A stretch of DNA of 51,580 nucleotides from Thomasclavelia spiroformis (lineage in GTDB: Bacteria; Bacillota_I; Bacilli_A; Erysipelotrichales; Coprobacillaceae): the NCBI GenBank assembly GCA_016901755.1, contig JACJKV010000020.1, positions 1 to 51,580 of the forward strand, written 5' to 3'. The notes below the pieces were generated by a model, which did not search any database, was not told where the DNA came from, and saw nothing but the letters and a program-made list of their open reading frames with translations. Position numbers and translations under genes: made by a program. Within the stretch, counting starts at the first letter, position 1; each line of letters opens with the position of its first letter. Positions 19,284 through 28,991 of this stretch are shown here, piece by piece.

Positions 19284-19311
19284 AAAAAATCGATTGATTA
19301 ATCGATTTTTT
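19284..19311 (-). terminator. Terminator between kdpC and kdpE
   Basis: AAAAAATCGATT and AATCGATTTTTT form a perfect stem with a 4-base loop, extended by an outer GCC/GGC pair. It lies 8 bases after the kdpC stop and ends the pump transcript before the regulatory genes; partial read-through is possible. Confidence 0.9.
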
Positions 19312-19318
19312 CATGGCT

Positions 19319-19939
19319 TTATTTATTCATTTCTTTAACGAGAGACAGATTCAGTTCTAAGACATTGACCGTATCTTCGCCAAAAATTCCAAATAGCTTT
19401 CCTTGTGTATTCTGTTCTATCAGTGTTTCTACTTTTTCCCTGGATAATTGTGTATTTTTTACGATTCTGTCTATCTGCACATTCGCTGCTTCTACAGAAA
19501 TATGCGGATCTAATCCAGAGCCAGAAGCGGTAATGATATCAGAAGGAATTTCATCTTTAGAAATCGTTGGATTTTCTTTTAAGAACTGTTCAATTTCTTC
19601 ATTCAATCTTTTTTCTAATTCAGGGTTACTAACTGCATAGTTATTGCTTCCTGAAGATACTCCACTGTATGTGCCGTTTTCTTTTTCTTCCTGAGTATAA
19701 GTATTATAGTTATAAGCAGAAGGACGACAATGAAAAAGGCGCTGATCTGTAAAATCCTGTCCCACCAGTGATGATCCAACGGCTTTTCCATCCATTTCTA
19801 CTATGCTGCCATTGGCCTGATCTGGAAAAACAATTTGTGAAATTCCAGTTAATACCAGTGGATAAGCAAAACCACAGATAAGAAACATAGTGATTGAAAC
19901 GAAAAATGCTGTTTTTATTGGTTTCAAATACTTTTTCAT
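19319..19939 (-). CDS. kdpC: Potassium-transporting ATPase KdpC subunit
   Basis: 206 residues, normal length. One N-terminal TM helix (about 11-32, with FLICGFAYPLVLTGISQ), then the extracytoplasmic domain with the KdpC features GSSLVGQDFTDQRLFHCRPS (FHxRPS motif), SGSNNYAVSNPEL and the conserved ASGSGLDPHIS near 140-150. GKLFGIFGEDTVNVLELN closes the protein. KdpC is the accessory subunit that stabilises the KdpFABC complex and influences ATP affinity. AGGAGGTC lies before the ATG, 11 bases after kdpB. Confidence 0.96.
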   Translation of the reverse strand: MKKYLKPIKTAFFVSITMFLICGFAYPLVLTGISQIVFPDQANGSIVEMDGKAVGSSLVGQDFTDQRLFHCRPSAYNYNTYTQEEKENGTYSGVSSGSNNYAVSNPELEKRLNEEIEQFLKENPTISKDEIPSDIITASGSGLDPHISVEAANVQIDRIVKNTQLSREKVETLIEQNTQGKLFGIFGEDTVNVLELNLSLVKEMNK

Positions 19940-19950
19940 AATTTGACCTC

Positions 19951-22008
19951 CTAAAGTCCCAATAATGTAAGTAATGGTGTAATGATCATATCAATTAATT
20001 TTATTCCTGCAAATGGACAGATAACGCCACCTAAGCCATAGATCATCATGTTTCTGCCTAACATTTTTGATGCGCTCATCGGTTTATATTTAACCCCTTT
20101 CATAGCCAGAGGTATTAAGCATGGAATGATAATGGCATTAAATATCAAGGCTGACAAAATCGCACTTGATGGTGAATTTAATCCCATGATGTTTAACACG
20201 CTCATTTGCGGGATGGCATTGATAAAGATTGCTGGAATAATTGCAAAATATTTGGCAATATCATTTGTTATAGAGAATGTTGTCAACGATCCTCGAGTAA
20301 TCAGTAATTGCTTACCAATTTCGACAACTTCTAATATTTTTGTTGGATCAGAATCTAAATCTACCATATTCGCTGCTTCTTTGGCGGCGGTAGTTCCACT
20401 ATTCATAGCAATTCCAACATCTGCCTGAGCAAGTGCAGGAGCGTCATTCGTTCCATCCCCTGTCATCGCTACAATTTTTCCTAATGACTGTTCTTTTTTA
20501 ATGGCATCAATTTTATCTTCTGGTTTACATTCAGCTATATATCCATCTACTCCAGCTTCAGCGGCAATCGTCGCTGCTGTCAAAGGATTGTCACCTGTAC
20601 ACATAATGGTCCTGATACCGATTTTACGCAGTCTTTCAAATCTTTCTCTTAAGCCTGGTTTTACGGTATCTTTTAAATAGATGACACCATATATTTTATT
20701 ATTTACACAAACAACAAGCGGTGTTCCTCCTAATTTAGAAATCTGATCGATCTTATTTGATAAATCTGCGGGGATGCTGCCACCGTTATTTTTTACAAAT
20801 TTAACAATGGCATCACCGGCACCTTTTCGTATTTGGGTTCCATCCTCAAGATCTATCCCACTCATCTTGCTTGCTGCCGTAAACTCGATAAAAGATGCTT
20901 TTTCAAATTCATCTTCTTTAAGATTGCATCCCATTTTCTTTGCTAGATCAACCGTTGATTTTCCTTCAGGAGTATCATCCTGCAATGAGGCAATGCAGGC
21001 ATAGCGTATCAAATCTTCCTGTCTGACTTGATCAACATTAACAAAATCACTGGCCAGACGGTTACCAAAAGTAATCGTTCCGGTTTTATCTAAAATCATC
21101 GTATCAACATCACCACAGGCTTCGACTGCTTTCCCAGACATTGCAATCACATTAAATCTGGTTACACGATCCATTCCGGCAATTCCAATGGCACTTAATA
21201 ATGCGCCAATCGTTGTAGGAATCAGACACACTGTTAAAGCCACTAGAGTCGAAATAGAAATATTGACATTTAAATAAAGTGCCATCGGATATAATGTTAC
21301 GATTACTATCAAGAAGATGATCGTCAACGATACAAGCAAAGTATTTAGTGCAATTTCATTCGGTGTTTTCTGTCTAGAAGCACCTTCGACCAATGAAATC
21401 ATTTTATCAAGAAATGAATGTCCTGGTTCTGATGTGATTTCTACCTTGATCCAATCGGAAACAACAGTTGTTCCTCCCGTAACTGAAGCAAAATCACCAC
21501 CACTTTCTTTGGTGACTGGTGCAGATTCACCAGTAATCGCTGATTCATCGATACTGGCAATTCCTTCAATGATTTCACCATCGTTAGGAATCAGTTCACC
21601 TGCTTTGACAAGAACGATGTCTCCCTTTTGCAGTTCACTGCTTGCTACTATTTTTTCAGTTCCGTCTTCCAAGATCAATCTAGCCTTAGTATCTTTCTTT
21701 GTTTTCTTTAGCGTTTCCGCCTGCGCTTTTCCCCTGCCTTCAGCTACAGATTCTGCAAAATTTGCAAATAGCAGTGTAATAAACAGGATCAATGCAACGA
21801 TGGCATTGTACAAGCTTAAATGATTTCCTTCATCATTAAACAGATGCGGGAAAAAGATCAATAATGTACAGATTGCAAATCCAATTTCCACAACAAACAT
21901 AACTGGATTTTTCATCATATATCTAGGATCCAATTTCACAAATGCTCCCTTGATCGAAGATGCAAGAATATCATTTGTAATAAATTTTGTTTTTTCTTTT
22001 TTACTCAT
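19951..22008 (-). CDS. kdpB: Potassium-transporting ATPase KdpB subunit
   Basis: 685 residues, a P-type ATPase of the Kdp class. Visible motifs: TGES with Ser162 (same position as the inhibitory phosphorylation site known in E. coli KdpB), [12 protein letters not shown] in the TM core, the phosphorylation site Asp307 in [14 protein letters not shown] in RKGAGDA, and [19 protein letters not shown] start it at the ATG at 22008 after GAGGTGA; the GTG at 22017 is inside that ribosome site. It is 11 bases after kdpA. It hydrolyses ATP and passes K+ from KdpA to the cytoplasm. Confidence 0.97.
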   Translation of the reverse strand: MSKKEKTKFITNDILASSIKGAFVKLDPRYMMKNPVMFVVEIGFAICTLLIFFPHLFNDEGNHLSLYNAIVALILFITLLFANFAESVAEGRGKAQAETLKKTKKDTKARLILEDGTEKIVASSELQKGDIVLVKAGELIPNDGEIIEGIASIDESAITGESAPVTKESGGDFASVTGGTTVVSDWIKVEITSEPGHSFLDKMISLVEGASRQKTPNEIALNTLLVSLTIIFLIVIVTLYPMALYLNVNISISTLVALTVCLIPTTIGALLSAIGIAGMDRVTRFNVIAMSGKAVEACGDVDTMILDKTGTITFGNRLASDFVNVDQVRQEDLIRYACIASLQDDTPEGKSTVDLAKKMGCNLKEDEFEKASFIEFTAASKMSGIDLEDGTQIRKGAGDAIVKFVKNNGGSIPADLSNKIDQISKLGGTPLVVCVNNKIYGVIYLKDTVKPGLRERFERLRKIGIRTIMCTGDNPLTAATIAAEAGVDGYIAECKPEDKIDAIKKEQSLGKIVAMTGDGTNDAPALAQADVGIAMNSGTTAAKEAANMVDLDSDPTKILEVVEIGKQLLITRGSLTTFSITNDIAKYFAIIPAIFINAIPQMSVLNIMGLNSPSSAILSALIFNAIIIPCLIPLAMKGVKYKPMSASKMLGRNMMIYGLGGVICPFAGIKLIDMIITPLLTLLGL

Positions 22009-22019
22009 AGAACTCACCT

Positions 22020-23762
22020 CTATAATGTTAATAGTTCAGATATAGGTCCAAGCGCTAACGCTGGCAAGAATGTTAATGCTGCAAATATATAAACGACAAC
22101 AACCAGTACAACCGCAAATGTCATCGTATTGGTCTTTAAAGTACCACTGGATTCATTCATATCAATCTTATTCATCAGGCTGCCTGCAATACCAAGTTGG
22201 ATGATGATTGGTATATATCTTGCCAAGAACATGACGATACCACAGCTGACATTCCAGAATAGAGTATTATCCGCCAGTCCTTCAAACCCTGATCCGTTGT
22301 TTGCTGCTGATGAAGAAAACTCATAAAGTACCTGCGTCAACCCATGAAAACCAGGATTGGTAATTCCTTCCAGTCCAGCATGAATAGAAATGGCTAGTGC
22401 ACTGAAACCAAGGATCAGCAAAGGATGGATGATAATGCATAATGCAGCAAGGCGCATTTCCTTTCCTTCGATTTTTTTGCCTAGATATTCCGGTGTTCGA
22501 CCAATCATCAAACCGGAAATAAATACTGCAATAATAGCATAAATAAGCATATTCATTAAGCCGACACCAGCGCCACCAAAAACCACATTCAACATCATAT
22601 GCAGCAGTGGCACAAAACCACCCATTGGCGTCAAGGTATCATGCATATTATTAACAGTACCAGTAGTAAAAGAAGTCGTTACTGTTGTAAACAGAGAAGA
22701 TTGAGCCACCCCAAATCGTACTTCTTTTCCTTCCATGTTTCCGGTATTCTGTGTAATTCCGGCCATTTCTACCGCATGATTGCCTTGCATCTCACTGTAA
22801 TAGCAAATGCCTAAACCAATAACAAATAGAACGGCCATGGCCACAAATATCGTTCTGCCTTCTTTTCCCATCCAAATTCTCTTTTTGATTTTTTTATTGT
22901 CATGAACTGCAACGATCTTTGAATTTGATAGTTTTCGTTCTTGATATTTATCATATGCCATATGCCCAAAGGTAAATACGCAGGCTGCTGGCAGCAGCAT
23001 CATCGAAAACAATTCAATCAGATTTGAAATAATTGTTGGATTTTCCAATGGTGTTGATGAATTCGCTCCTAAGAAACCTCCACCGTTTGTTCCTAAGTGT
23101 TTAATTGATTCAAGAGCTGCAATTGGTCCAGAGGCAATGTCCTGGAATTTACCTTCTATCGTTGATACAACGATATTGGAGTGCAGATTTTGTGGTACTC
23201 CCTGCCATACCAGTAATAAGCCAATCAAAATAGATAAAGGTAATAAAAAACGTGTAATGATACGAATAAAATCAACATAGAAGTTACCCATTTTCTTTCC
23301 TAAAATACCTCTAACCATTGCAACACAGGCAGCATATCCTGTAGCTGCTGAGGTAAACATCATCATGATGATCACGAACAGACAGGATAGATAGGATAAT
23401 CCTGATTCTCCTGAATAATGCTGTAAGTTCGTATTCGTCATAAATGATATAATGGTATTAAAAGATAATGACTCCTCCATATTACCAATATGATTAGGAT
23501 TTAAAATACCAAGAGATTGAATTCTCAAAATAATATAACCTATAAAGACGAAAAACGCATTGACCAGCAATAATGTTAAAGCGTATTTTTTCCATCCCAT
23601 ATTCGTCGTATCAATTTTCAGCACTTTGTATAAAACATGATCAAAGCGATCAAATACAGGATCAGCAAATGTTTTTTTCATTGTTGAAACATGATAAACG
23701 TATTTTCCAATCGGAAATATGATTATCATAAAAATAAGAAGTGTACATATTATCTGTAACAT
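22020..23762 (-). CDS. kdpA: Potassium-transporting ATPase KdpA subunit
   Basis: 580 residues with about ten TM helices. The four selectivity-filter segments of this channel-like subunit are all present: [39 protein letters not shown] and [10 protein letters not shown]. KdpA binds K+ with high affinity outside and shares it with KdpB. Start at 23762 with GGAGG 7 bases upstream. Located between a TPR gene and kdpB in a compact operon. Confidence 0.97.
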   Translation of the reverse strand: MLQIICTLLIFMIIIFPIGKYVYHVSTMKKTFADPVFDRFDHVLYKVLKIDTTNMGWKKYALTLLLVNAFFVFIGYIILRIQSLGILNPNHIGNMEESLSFNTIISFMTNTNLQHYSGESGLSYLSCLFVIIMMMFTSAATGYAACVAMVRGILGKKMGNFYVDFIRIITRFLLPLSILIGLLLVWQGVPQNLHSNIVVSTIEGKFQDIASGPIAALESIKHLGTNGGGFLGANSSTPLENPTIISNLIELFSMMLLPAACVFTFGHMAYDKYQERKLSNSKIVAVHDNKKIKKRIWMGKEGRTIFVAMAVLFVIGLGICYYSEMQGNHAVEMAGITQNTGNMEGKEVRFGVAQSSLFTTVTTSFTTGTVNNMHDTLTPMGGFVPLLHMMLNVVFGGAGVGLMNMLIYAIIAVFISGLMIGRTPEYLGKKIEGKEMRLAALCIIIHPLLILGFSALAISIHAGLEGITNPGFHGLTQVLYEFSSSAANNGSGFEGLADNTLFWNVSCGIVMFLARYIPIIIQLGIAGSLMNKIDMNESSGTLKTNTMTFAVVLVVVVYIFAALTFLPALALGPISELLTL

Positions 23763-23790
23763 AAAATATCCTCCATCGATTTTTTCAAAT

Positions 23791-24180
23791 CTATTTAATT
23801 TTTTCTACATGTCCGATATGCCTGTCATCGTAGATGATCTTATATTTAGACTTCTTCTTTTTTGGACAGTCATCTTCATCATATGCATACTTTTCACGAG
23901 GATAAAAATCACCAAAGTTGGCTATGTTCTGATGAGCTGGCTGATAGCTTGGATCAAGTACCCAGGCAACGCGGAAATGCTTCATCGCCAGATCATGTTG
24001 GCCACTTTTTTCCTGTAATATTCCTAGTAAATTATGTGGTTCAGGATTGTCTGGAAACTGGGCCATTGCTTCATACACCATTTGGAAGGCAGACTGATAA
24101 TTTCCCATATGAATCAGTTCTTTTACCGAAGAACATAGAGAATGCATTTTTTTTGATTTCGTGTCGTTTGTTTCTACCAT
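23791..24180 (-). CDS. Small TPR protein in the kdp operon
   Basis: 129 residues. Two to three TPR-like helical pairs at about residues 15-90 (GNYQSAFQMVYEAMAQFPDN, EPHNLLGILQEKSGQHDLAM, KHFRVAWVLDPSYQPAHQNI), then an acidic/basic tail with DEDDCPKKKKSKYKIIYDD. No signal peptide. The start is taken as the ATG at 24180, 6 bases after GAGGTGA. It sits between kdpF and kdpA, inside the pump operon, so it is made together with the pump. TPRs bind proteins, so a role in assembly or regulation of KdpFABC is an inference only. Confidence 0.85.
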   Translation of the reverse strand: MVETNDTKSKKMHSLCSSVKELIHMGNYQSAFQMVYEAMAQFPDNPEPHNLLGILQEKSGQHDLAMKHFRVAWVLDPSYQPAHQNIANFGDFYPREKYAYDEDDCPKKKKSKYKIIYDDRHIGHVEKIK

Positions 24181-24206
24181 AAGAATCACCTCATTTAAAT
24201 AACAGT

Positions 24207-24284
24207 TTAAAATTTTTCAGGATTTAACAATGCATAAAATAGATATATTGTCAAAATTAAAATAACAATAATCAACAGCCACAT
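24207..24284 (-). CDS. kdpF: KdpF small membrane subunit
   Basis: A 25-residue peptide, MWLLIIVILILTIYLFYALL then NPEKF. It is one TM helix with the YALLNPEKF ending that KdpF proteins share (..YLxYALLxPExF). GGGAGGATC lies 6 bases before the ATG. KdpF is the small subunit that stabilises the Kdp complex in the membrane. It precedes the TPR gene and kdpA in the usual F-A-B-C order. Confidence 0.9.
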   Translation of the reverse strand: MWLLIIVILILTIYLFYALLNPEKF

Positions 24285-24299
24285 AAAACGATCCTCCCT

Positions 24300-24392
24300 T
24301 TACTTTTTGTTGGCGTTGTCAATTTTATCAACAAACCAACCCATTAATATAAAACCAAATACCATCATCAATATCATTAATAGATCTTTCAT
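24300..24392 (-). CDS. 30-residue single-TM peptide at the head of the kdp operon
   Basis: MKDLLMILMMVFGFILMGWF then VDKIDNANKK: one TM helix with a charged tail inside or outside. TTAGGAGGC lies 6 bases upstream, an excellent ribosome site, and the stop is 15 bases before the kdpF start, so it is most likely translated as the first gene. I do not recognise a named family. Other clostridial kdp operons are known to carry extra small genes before kdpA, so it may be a second small subunit. Confidence 0.7.
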   Translation of the reverse strand: MKDLLMILMMVFGFILMGWFVDKIDNANKK

Positions 24393-24450
24393 ATAATGCC
24401 TCCTAATTCCATGTCTTTTCTTAAGACAATCGCATTTTAGCATTTCGAAA

Positions 24451-24500
24451 ATTAAAACTGGATTAAAAGAATTTTGATCAGAATTAAAATGGCATTAAAA
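24451..24500. promoter_or_regulatory. Two pairs of ATTAAAA repeats, candidate KdpE operators
   Basis: ATTAAAA occurs at 24451, 24462, 24483 and 24494. Within each pair the spacing is 11 bases, and the pairs are 32 bases apart, three helical turns. Tandem direct repeats one turn apart are the usual binding mode of OmpR-family regulators. They lie between the divergent kdp pump operon (start 24392) and the KdpD sensor gene (start 24585), so bound KdpE could act on both. Confidence 0.65.
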
Positions 24501-24584
24501 TTTTGAATTTTGCTTTATTATGAAATATTCATAAGTAAAATAATAATAAAGCACAAAAGAATTAATGAAAGCAGGTGATCTGTT

Positions 24585-26492
24585 ATGGAAGAAACAGGAA
24601 AAAAAGGAAAATTAACCATATTTTTTGGATATTGTGCCGGGGTAGGAAAAACGTATGCCATGCTCAATACTGCCCAACAAAAATCTGTAGAAGGCATTGA
24701 TGTTGTTATTGGCTATATCGAGCCTCATGATCGTAAGGAAACCATGGATCTGACGTATGGATTAGAACAGATAGAAAAAAAGGAAATAAAATATAAAAAT
24801 CACACATTTTATGAATTTAATTTAGAAGCAGCATTACAAAGACATCCGCAACTGATTCTGGTAGATGAACTTGCACATAACAATGCGCCAACATCGATAC
24901 ATAAAAAAAGATATAGTGATATCGAAGAATTGTTGCGGGCAGGGATCGATGTCTATACCACCGTTAATGTTCAACATCTGGAAAGTTTGCATGATGTCGT
25001 GGAAAGTATTACGCGAGTAAAAGTGAATGAAAGAATTCCTGATCATGTGTTTGATGAAGCATATGATATAAAACTGGTTGACATTGAAATTGAAGATCTG
25101 ATATCGCGATTAAAAGCAGGGAAAATATATAAACGTGCTCAAGCCAAAAGAGCATTAAATCATTTTTTTGTAAAAGATAATCTGATAGCACTTAGAGAGA
25201 TTGCCTTACGAAGATGCGCTGACCGAATTAATTTATATGCCAATAATGAAAACAAATCGTTTCTGAAAGAACATATTCTGGTATGTCTGGGAACGTCTCC
25301 TACCAATCAGAAAGTTATCCGAACCGCAGCTAAAATGGCACAAGCTTTCCATGGTGAGTTTACGGCCCTGTACGTAGAGACCAGTGCTCACAAAACCATG
25401 TCACCAAAAGCCTTCAGTCAGCTGCAGTCAAATTTAACATTAGCCAAACATCTTCGTGCCAACATTGTTTCGACTTATGGTGATGATATCGCCTATCAGA
25501 TCAGTCAATATGCCAAAACGGGAGGCATTTCCAAGCTCGTTTTAGGACGTTCATATCAGAAAAATATTTTATTTAGAAAACAGACGATCGTTGATACCTT
25601 AACAAAGCTATCTCCAAATCTGGAAATATATATTATTCCTGATAATAATTCCAGTTATCAAAAACAGTCACTAAATCTTAATAAATATATACATTTTTCT
25701 TTACGGGATACACTGATTTCCATCAGTGCTTTGATCATAACAACGCTGCTTTCCTGCATGGCTTACAAACTGCAGTTTGATATAACAAGCATTGTCTTGT
25801 TCTATGTTTTGTCATCATGTATTGTTGGTATGTTAACAGTTTACCCGATATATACCGTTATCAGTTCACTGCTTAGTATCTGTATTATTAATTTCTTTTT
25901 CATCAGTCCTAAATATTCACTGATTATTGCTTCAAAAGAAAATCTACTGATGGTCATTGTTATGGTGTTTGTATCATTTATTATTAATCTTTTGCAGCTC
26001 AAACTGAAAAAAGAAAAAGATCTTGCTTCTAATCACGCCTATAGCATGGATTTTTTACTGCAGGCCAGTCAAAGACTGCAGCTTACCAGCACATATGATG
26101 AAATAATGAATGAAACATGTTATCAGTTTTATAAACTGGTGAAAAAGGTGATTCTGTTTTATCCGGTAAAAGAAGATTTTATTCAAAATCCCTATATTTA
26201 TAATCCACAGAAAATACCTGGAGTAGAAAGCATCTATTTATCTGAAAAAGAAAAAACTGTTGCGAAATGGGTCTATGCCAATAATAAAAATGCTGGCGCT
26301 TTAACAAGCACCTTATCTGATGCTAACGCATTGTATTTGGCTATCCGCAGAAATGAACATATTTATGGTGTGATTGGAATTGGAATAAATAATGATGAAA
26401 CTTTAACTCCCAATCAAAGCATGTTAATTAAAACACTTTTAAATGAGATTTCTCTAGCTTTTGATTCCATTTCCAAAAATACAAACACATAA
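24585..26492 (+). CDS. KdpD sensor half without kinase domain
   Basis: 635 residues. Order: KdpD domain (about 8-215) with Walker A FFGYCAGVGKTYAML (GVGKT at 19-23), IEPHDRKET and LILVDELAHNN (Walker B-like, D94), then a USP-like domain (about 228-350), four TM helices of the DUF4118 type (about 375-475) and a GAF-like region (about 490-630) with KWVYANNKNAGALTSTL and AIRRNEHIYGVIGIG. The frame ends cleanly there with TAA and a terminator. There is no HisKA or HATPase domain, so it cannot autophosphorylate. It is divergent from the pump operon. The USP, TM and GAF parts are homologous to those of the kinase at 16533, so the two probably arose by duplication followed by loss of opposite ends. 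AGCAGGTGATCTGTT precedes the ATG. Confidence 0.92.
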   Translation: MEETGKKGKLTIFFGYCAGVGKTYAMLNTAQQKSVEGIDVVIGYIEPHDRKETMDLTYGLEQIEKKEIKYKNHTFYEFNLEAALQRHPQLILVDELAHNNAPTSIHKKRYSDIEELLRAGIDVYTTVNVQHLESLHDVVESITRVKVNERIPDHVFDEAYDIKLVDIEIEDLISRLKAGKIYKRAQAKRALNHFFVKDNLIALREIALRRCADRINLYANNENKSFLKEHILVCLGTSPTNQKVIRTAAKMAQAFHGEFTALYVETSAHKTMSPKAFSQLQSNLTLAKHLRANIVSTYGDDIAYQISQYAKTGGISKLVLGRSYQKNILFRKQTIVDTLTKLSPNLEIYIIPDNNSSYQKQSLNLNKYIHFSLRDTLISISALIITTLLSCMAYKLQFDITSIVLFYVLSSCIVGMLTVYPIYTVISSLLSICIINFFFISPKYSLIIASKENLLMVIVMVFVSFIINLLQLKLKKEKDLASNHAYSMDFLLQASQRLQLTSTYDEIMNETCYQFYKLVKKVILFYPVKEDFIQNPYIYNPQKIPGVESIYLSEKEKTVAKWVYANNKNAGALTSTLSDANALYLAIRRNEHIYGVIGIGINNDETLTPNQSMLIKTLLNEISLAFDSISKNTNT

Positions 26493-26590
26493 AAAAATAT
26501 TTTTTACTTTTTATTCCTTCAACAATATCATTTCTATGTATTAATAAATCATCGATGATCTTTGTTATTTGCAATAAATATAAAACACAA

Positions 26591-26621
26591 AAAAATGCTC
26601 AAAAGACTATGAGCATTTTTT
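26591..26621 (+). terminator. Terminator of the KdpD sensor gene
   Basis: AAAAATGCTC and GAGCATTTTTT pair around a 10-base loop. It lies about 100 bases after the stop at 26492. Confidence 0.8.
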
Positions 26622-26704
26622 CTTACCCAAATTTTTTTCTAATGATTTTGTCTTATAACAAAGAAGATTTCTATTCTTTTGAAATAATCACTGGATTGGT
26701 TACA

Positions 26705-27046
26705 CTAAATTGGACAGTTCTTATTTTCAAGATCATAAATTTTGGTTACAGCGGGTAATGATGAAATATCAATACCACGTTTATTATTTTTCTTTTTTCG
26801 TTTATATGTTACTTCTTCAAGTTTTGGTTCTGTTTTGATTGGAGTTGATTCAATTTCAATTTCATCAAAAAGAGAAATCTGGTCTGGAAGAACCGTTTTT
26901 TCTGATGATGAACCAAAAAGCTTCTTCTGTTGAAGTTTGATCTGTTGAGTATACCAGTTTAACTGTTCAGTTAAAAGCTCAATCTTTTTATCTTTTTCAT
27001 TAATCATCTTTATGAGTTCTTCTTGACTCAGATTTCTCAAATCCAT
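26705..27046 (-). pseudogene. tnpC: IS66 transposase TnpC, N-terminal fragment
   Basis: 113 residues from MDLRNLSQEEL to KNCPI. The N-terminal coiled coil (about 8-40), QQKKLFGSSSEK motif and basic KRKKKNNKRG linker are typical of IS66 TnpC. A full protein has about 500 residues with a zinc ribbon beginning NCPxCG; the frame stops within that motif. The catalytic DDE domain is absent. GGAGTG precedes the ATG at 27046. Confidence 0.85.
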
Positions 27047-27112
27047 CACATAGTTCACTCCATATCTTAATAATTCAACGAGTAGTATTGTACCACATTT
27101 CAATATGAAATA

Positions 27113-27460
27113 TTAGATGAGAAGCTGTTTTTCTTTAAATTTTTCTTCAAATTCAAGGCCTTCCAGAAGCCAGTTGAGCTGAGTGGAAGTTATTTTTCTT
27201 GTATTGGAATTATCATATTCTTCAATCTTGAATCTACCATGTTCAAGTCTTTTGATGAACAGCCAGAAACCATTGGATTCATAATAGAGTATCTTGATCC
27301 TGTTTCTAGCTTTATTTGTAAAGATAAATAGACTATGATCAAGAACATTCATCTGAAACTGAAGATTCACGATCTGTGTCAAACCATCAATCGACTTTCG
27401 CATATCAACGAAATGATTAGAAATATAAATATTTTTAACCTCTCCAGTATTGATAATCAT
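27113..27460 (-). CDS. tnpB: IS66 accessory protein TnpB
   Basis: 115 residues, full length. Typical IS66 Orf2 pattern: VDMRKSIDGLTQIV near 18-31, LFIFTNKARNRIKILYYESN near 45-64, GFWLFIKRLEHGRF near 65-78. It begins inside the end of tnpA (4-base overlap). Needed with TnpC for transposition, so without TnpC it can have no role here on its own. Confidence 0.9.
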   Translation of the reverse strand: MIINTGEVKNIYISNHFVDMRKSIDGLTQIVNLQFQMNVLDHSLFIFTNKARNRIKILYYESNGFWLFIKRLEHGRFKIEEYDNSNTRKITSTQLNWLLEGLEFEEKFKEKQLLI

Positions 27461-27719
27461 TTTAAAGCACCAATGACTTTATCAAGAAGATCAGGATCAA
27501 ATTCAAGATAATGACCATCAATATTCATTGAAATAATTGAGTGAGTATCATGGACAATTTCAACAGGAACAAACAAATTGCTTTCAACACTATCATCTTC
27601 TAGACGTTTTTTAGATTTATAGAAGGAAGAAACACAGATATTGTTTTGTTTACAATATTCTTTGACAGACAAAGTGCTCTTTTTTGATCTTCAATAATCT
27701 TTTTCCAATCATATTGCAT
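27457..27719 (-). pseudogene. tnpA: IS66 TnpA with a -1 frameshift
   Basis: From the ATG at 27719 (AAAGGAGGTAC upstream) the reading MQYDWKKIIEDQK leaves frame at a run of six A. One base back the protein continues as STLSVKEYCKQNNICVSSFY, a helix-turn-helix of IS66 TnpA, and runs to the end. One added A would restore the gene. It may be a fixed frameshift in a dead element or a slippage site. Confidence 0.8.
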
Positions 27720-27945
27720 ATAGTAAGTACCTCCTTTAGTAATTGTACTTACATTTTAAATGAATATAAAAGATCTTGTTAGTGCTTTTTCATTTGACGC
27801 TTACCATCAATGAATATAATAAATGATATAATACAGAGGTAATTAAACAATTATTGAATTATCTAAAGTAAAAAAGTACAGATAATTACTAGGCATTTAT
27901 TAAAATATTGGTTAGAGAAATTGTCTACACCTCCAACCTATTCAC

Positions 27946-28050
27946 CCTCCAAAAATATATTATATTTTAAAAGGAATATTGATTTTACATCAATATTCCC
28001 CAAATAATTTAGAGCGAATTTTGTAAAATCACTCTATTATTTTGAATTTC
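27946..28050 (+). repeat. Hairpin-bearing repeat, copy 2
   Basis: Second copy of the element at 7174-7280. Here the first stem is perfect: GGAATATTGAT / ATCAATATTCC with a 5-base loop, followed by GAGCGAATTTTGTAAAATCACTC, which also folds. No ISL3 transposase reading lies in front of it, so it is a solo copy. It is next to the IS66 left end. Confidence 0.65.
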
Positions 28051-28484
28051 ATTATTCCTTTAAGTATGATTTTTTTGAGCTATCCACTAACATTCAACAG
28101 AGTTTTCTCAAGCACTCTAAAGGTATCTTCAAAAAATTTACTTTTACTTTTTTAAATTATTTGGTTACCCTAATTTATATAAAACATCTTAATCAATTAA
28201 CCTACATATATTGACATCATTATCTATTAATGAAATTATCTAAATCTTCAATTAAATTTGTATAACTTTTTTCATTATTATACTTAAAAACTAAGTGAAT
28301 AAACGCATCTATTTTTAATACTTGTTTGAACAACTTATCACTCTTTTCTTTCTTACAAGAATATAGTCACATAATACCTTATTTAATATTTTTTCACTAT
28401 TTTCATATAATTATTGTGAAAACAACTTTGAAAAATCTTATTAATAAATTTCATAAACCAATATTTTCTTCTATTTTTATATTT
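28051..28484. other. Gene-free AT-rich spacer downstream of the restriction operon
   Basis: About 430 bases of very AT-rich DNA with no frame I would call. The 71-codon plus-strand frame here is low-complexity Phe/Ile sequence. No clear hairpin terminator for the restriction operon is seen. Confidence 0.4.
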
Positions 28485-28991
28485 TTAAAAATTATAACCA
28501 TCATTAAAACAATTAATATATTTTTCTATATCAATGTCTGAAAATTTCAAAGATATAAAATGTTGTTTTAAACGATCTTCAATTTTATATTTCTGAGATG
28601 GAAATATCGACGCCGTATCTTTGCCAGCATGAGTGCAAACTTCAAAATCGTAATCATTTATCAAAGAAAGAATATAGCCATTAGAATTAATTCGTCTAAC
28701 TATATTTCCTACTCCTGCACTACTGCAAACGTACAAATCATAAAAATAGCATCTTAAACTATTGAGTGAATCATAATAATGAATTCGACCCTCTTTATTC
28801 CAAGCACCCTGCCGATCATTTCTTTCTATATGAACTGATATATAAGCTCTTGAAGATCTTTTATTAAAATTTATATAGTGTTCAAGATTAGATAAATAAC
28901 CCAATACGAAAGAATAGTTTTCCCAGTTTTGAAATTCTATTCCACTTAGCCCCCAACGAGGGTTTCTAGTTTTATAATTTAAAGTGATCAT
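28485..28991 (-). CDS. Unknown protein, last gene of the restriction-modification operon
   Basis: 168 residues, no TM segment, no motif I recognise. Aromatic-rich (WENYSFVLGYLSNLEHYINF) with SSAGVGNIVRRINSNGY in the middle. Its ATG overlaps the endonuclease stop as ATGA, so it is translated with the endonuclease. Tight coupling suggests a function in restriction, perhaps a second subunit or a specificity factor; this is inference. It is too short to be a methyltransferase. Confidence 0.75.
   Translation of the reverse strand: MITLNYKTRNPRWGLSGIEFQNWENYSFVLGYLSNLEHYINFNKRSSRAYISVHIERNDRQGAWNKEGRIHYYDSLNSLRCYFYDLYVCSSAGVGNIVRRINSNGYILSLINDYDFEVCTHAGKDTASIFPSQKYKIEDRLKQHFISLKFSDIDIEKYINCFNDGYNF

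Larger units (their letters stand above)
26705..27804 (-). mobile_element. Truncated IS66-family element
   Basis: Read on the minus strand the element starts at 27804 with GTAAGCGTCAAATG, the typical GTAAGCGTC end of IS66 elements. It carries the three genes tnpA, tnpB and tnpC in the usual order. It breaks off inside tnpC near 26705, so the right half (most of the DDE transposase) and the right terminal repeat are missing. The junction is just downstream of the KdpD sensor gene terminator. Confidence 0.85.

Noticed and set aside
20048-21823. Several long plus-strand frames within kdpB
   Set aside because: Antisense to kdpB, which has all P-type ATPase motifs.
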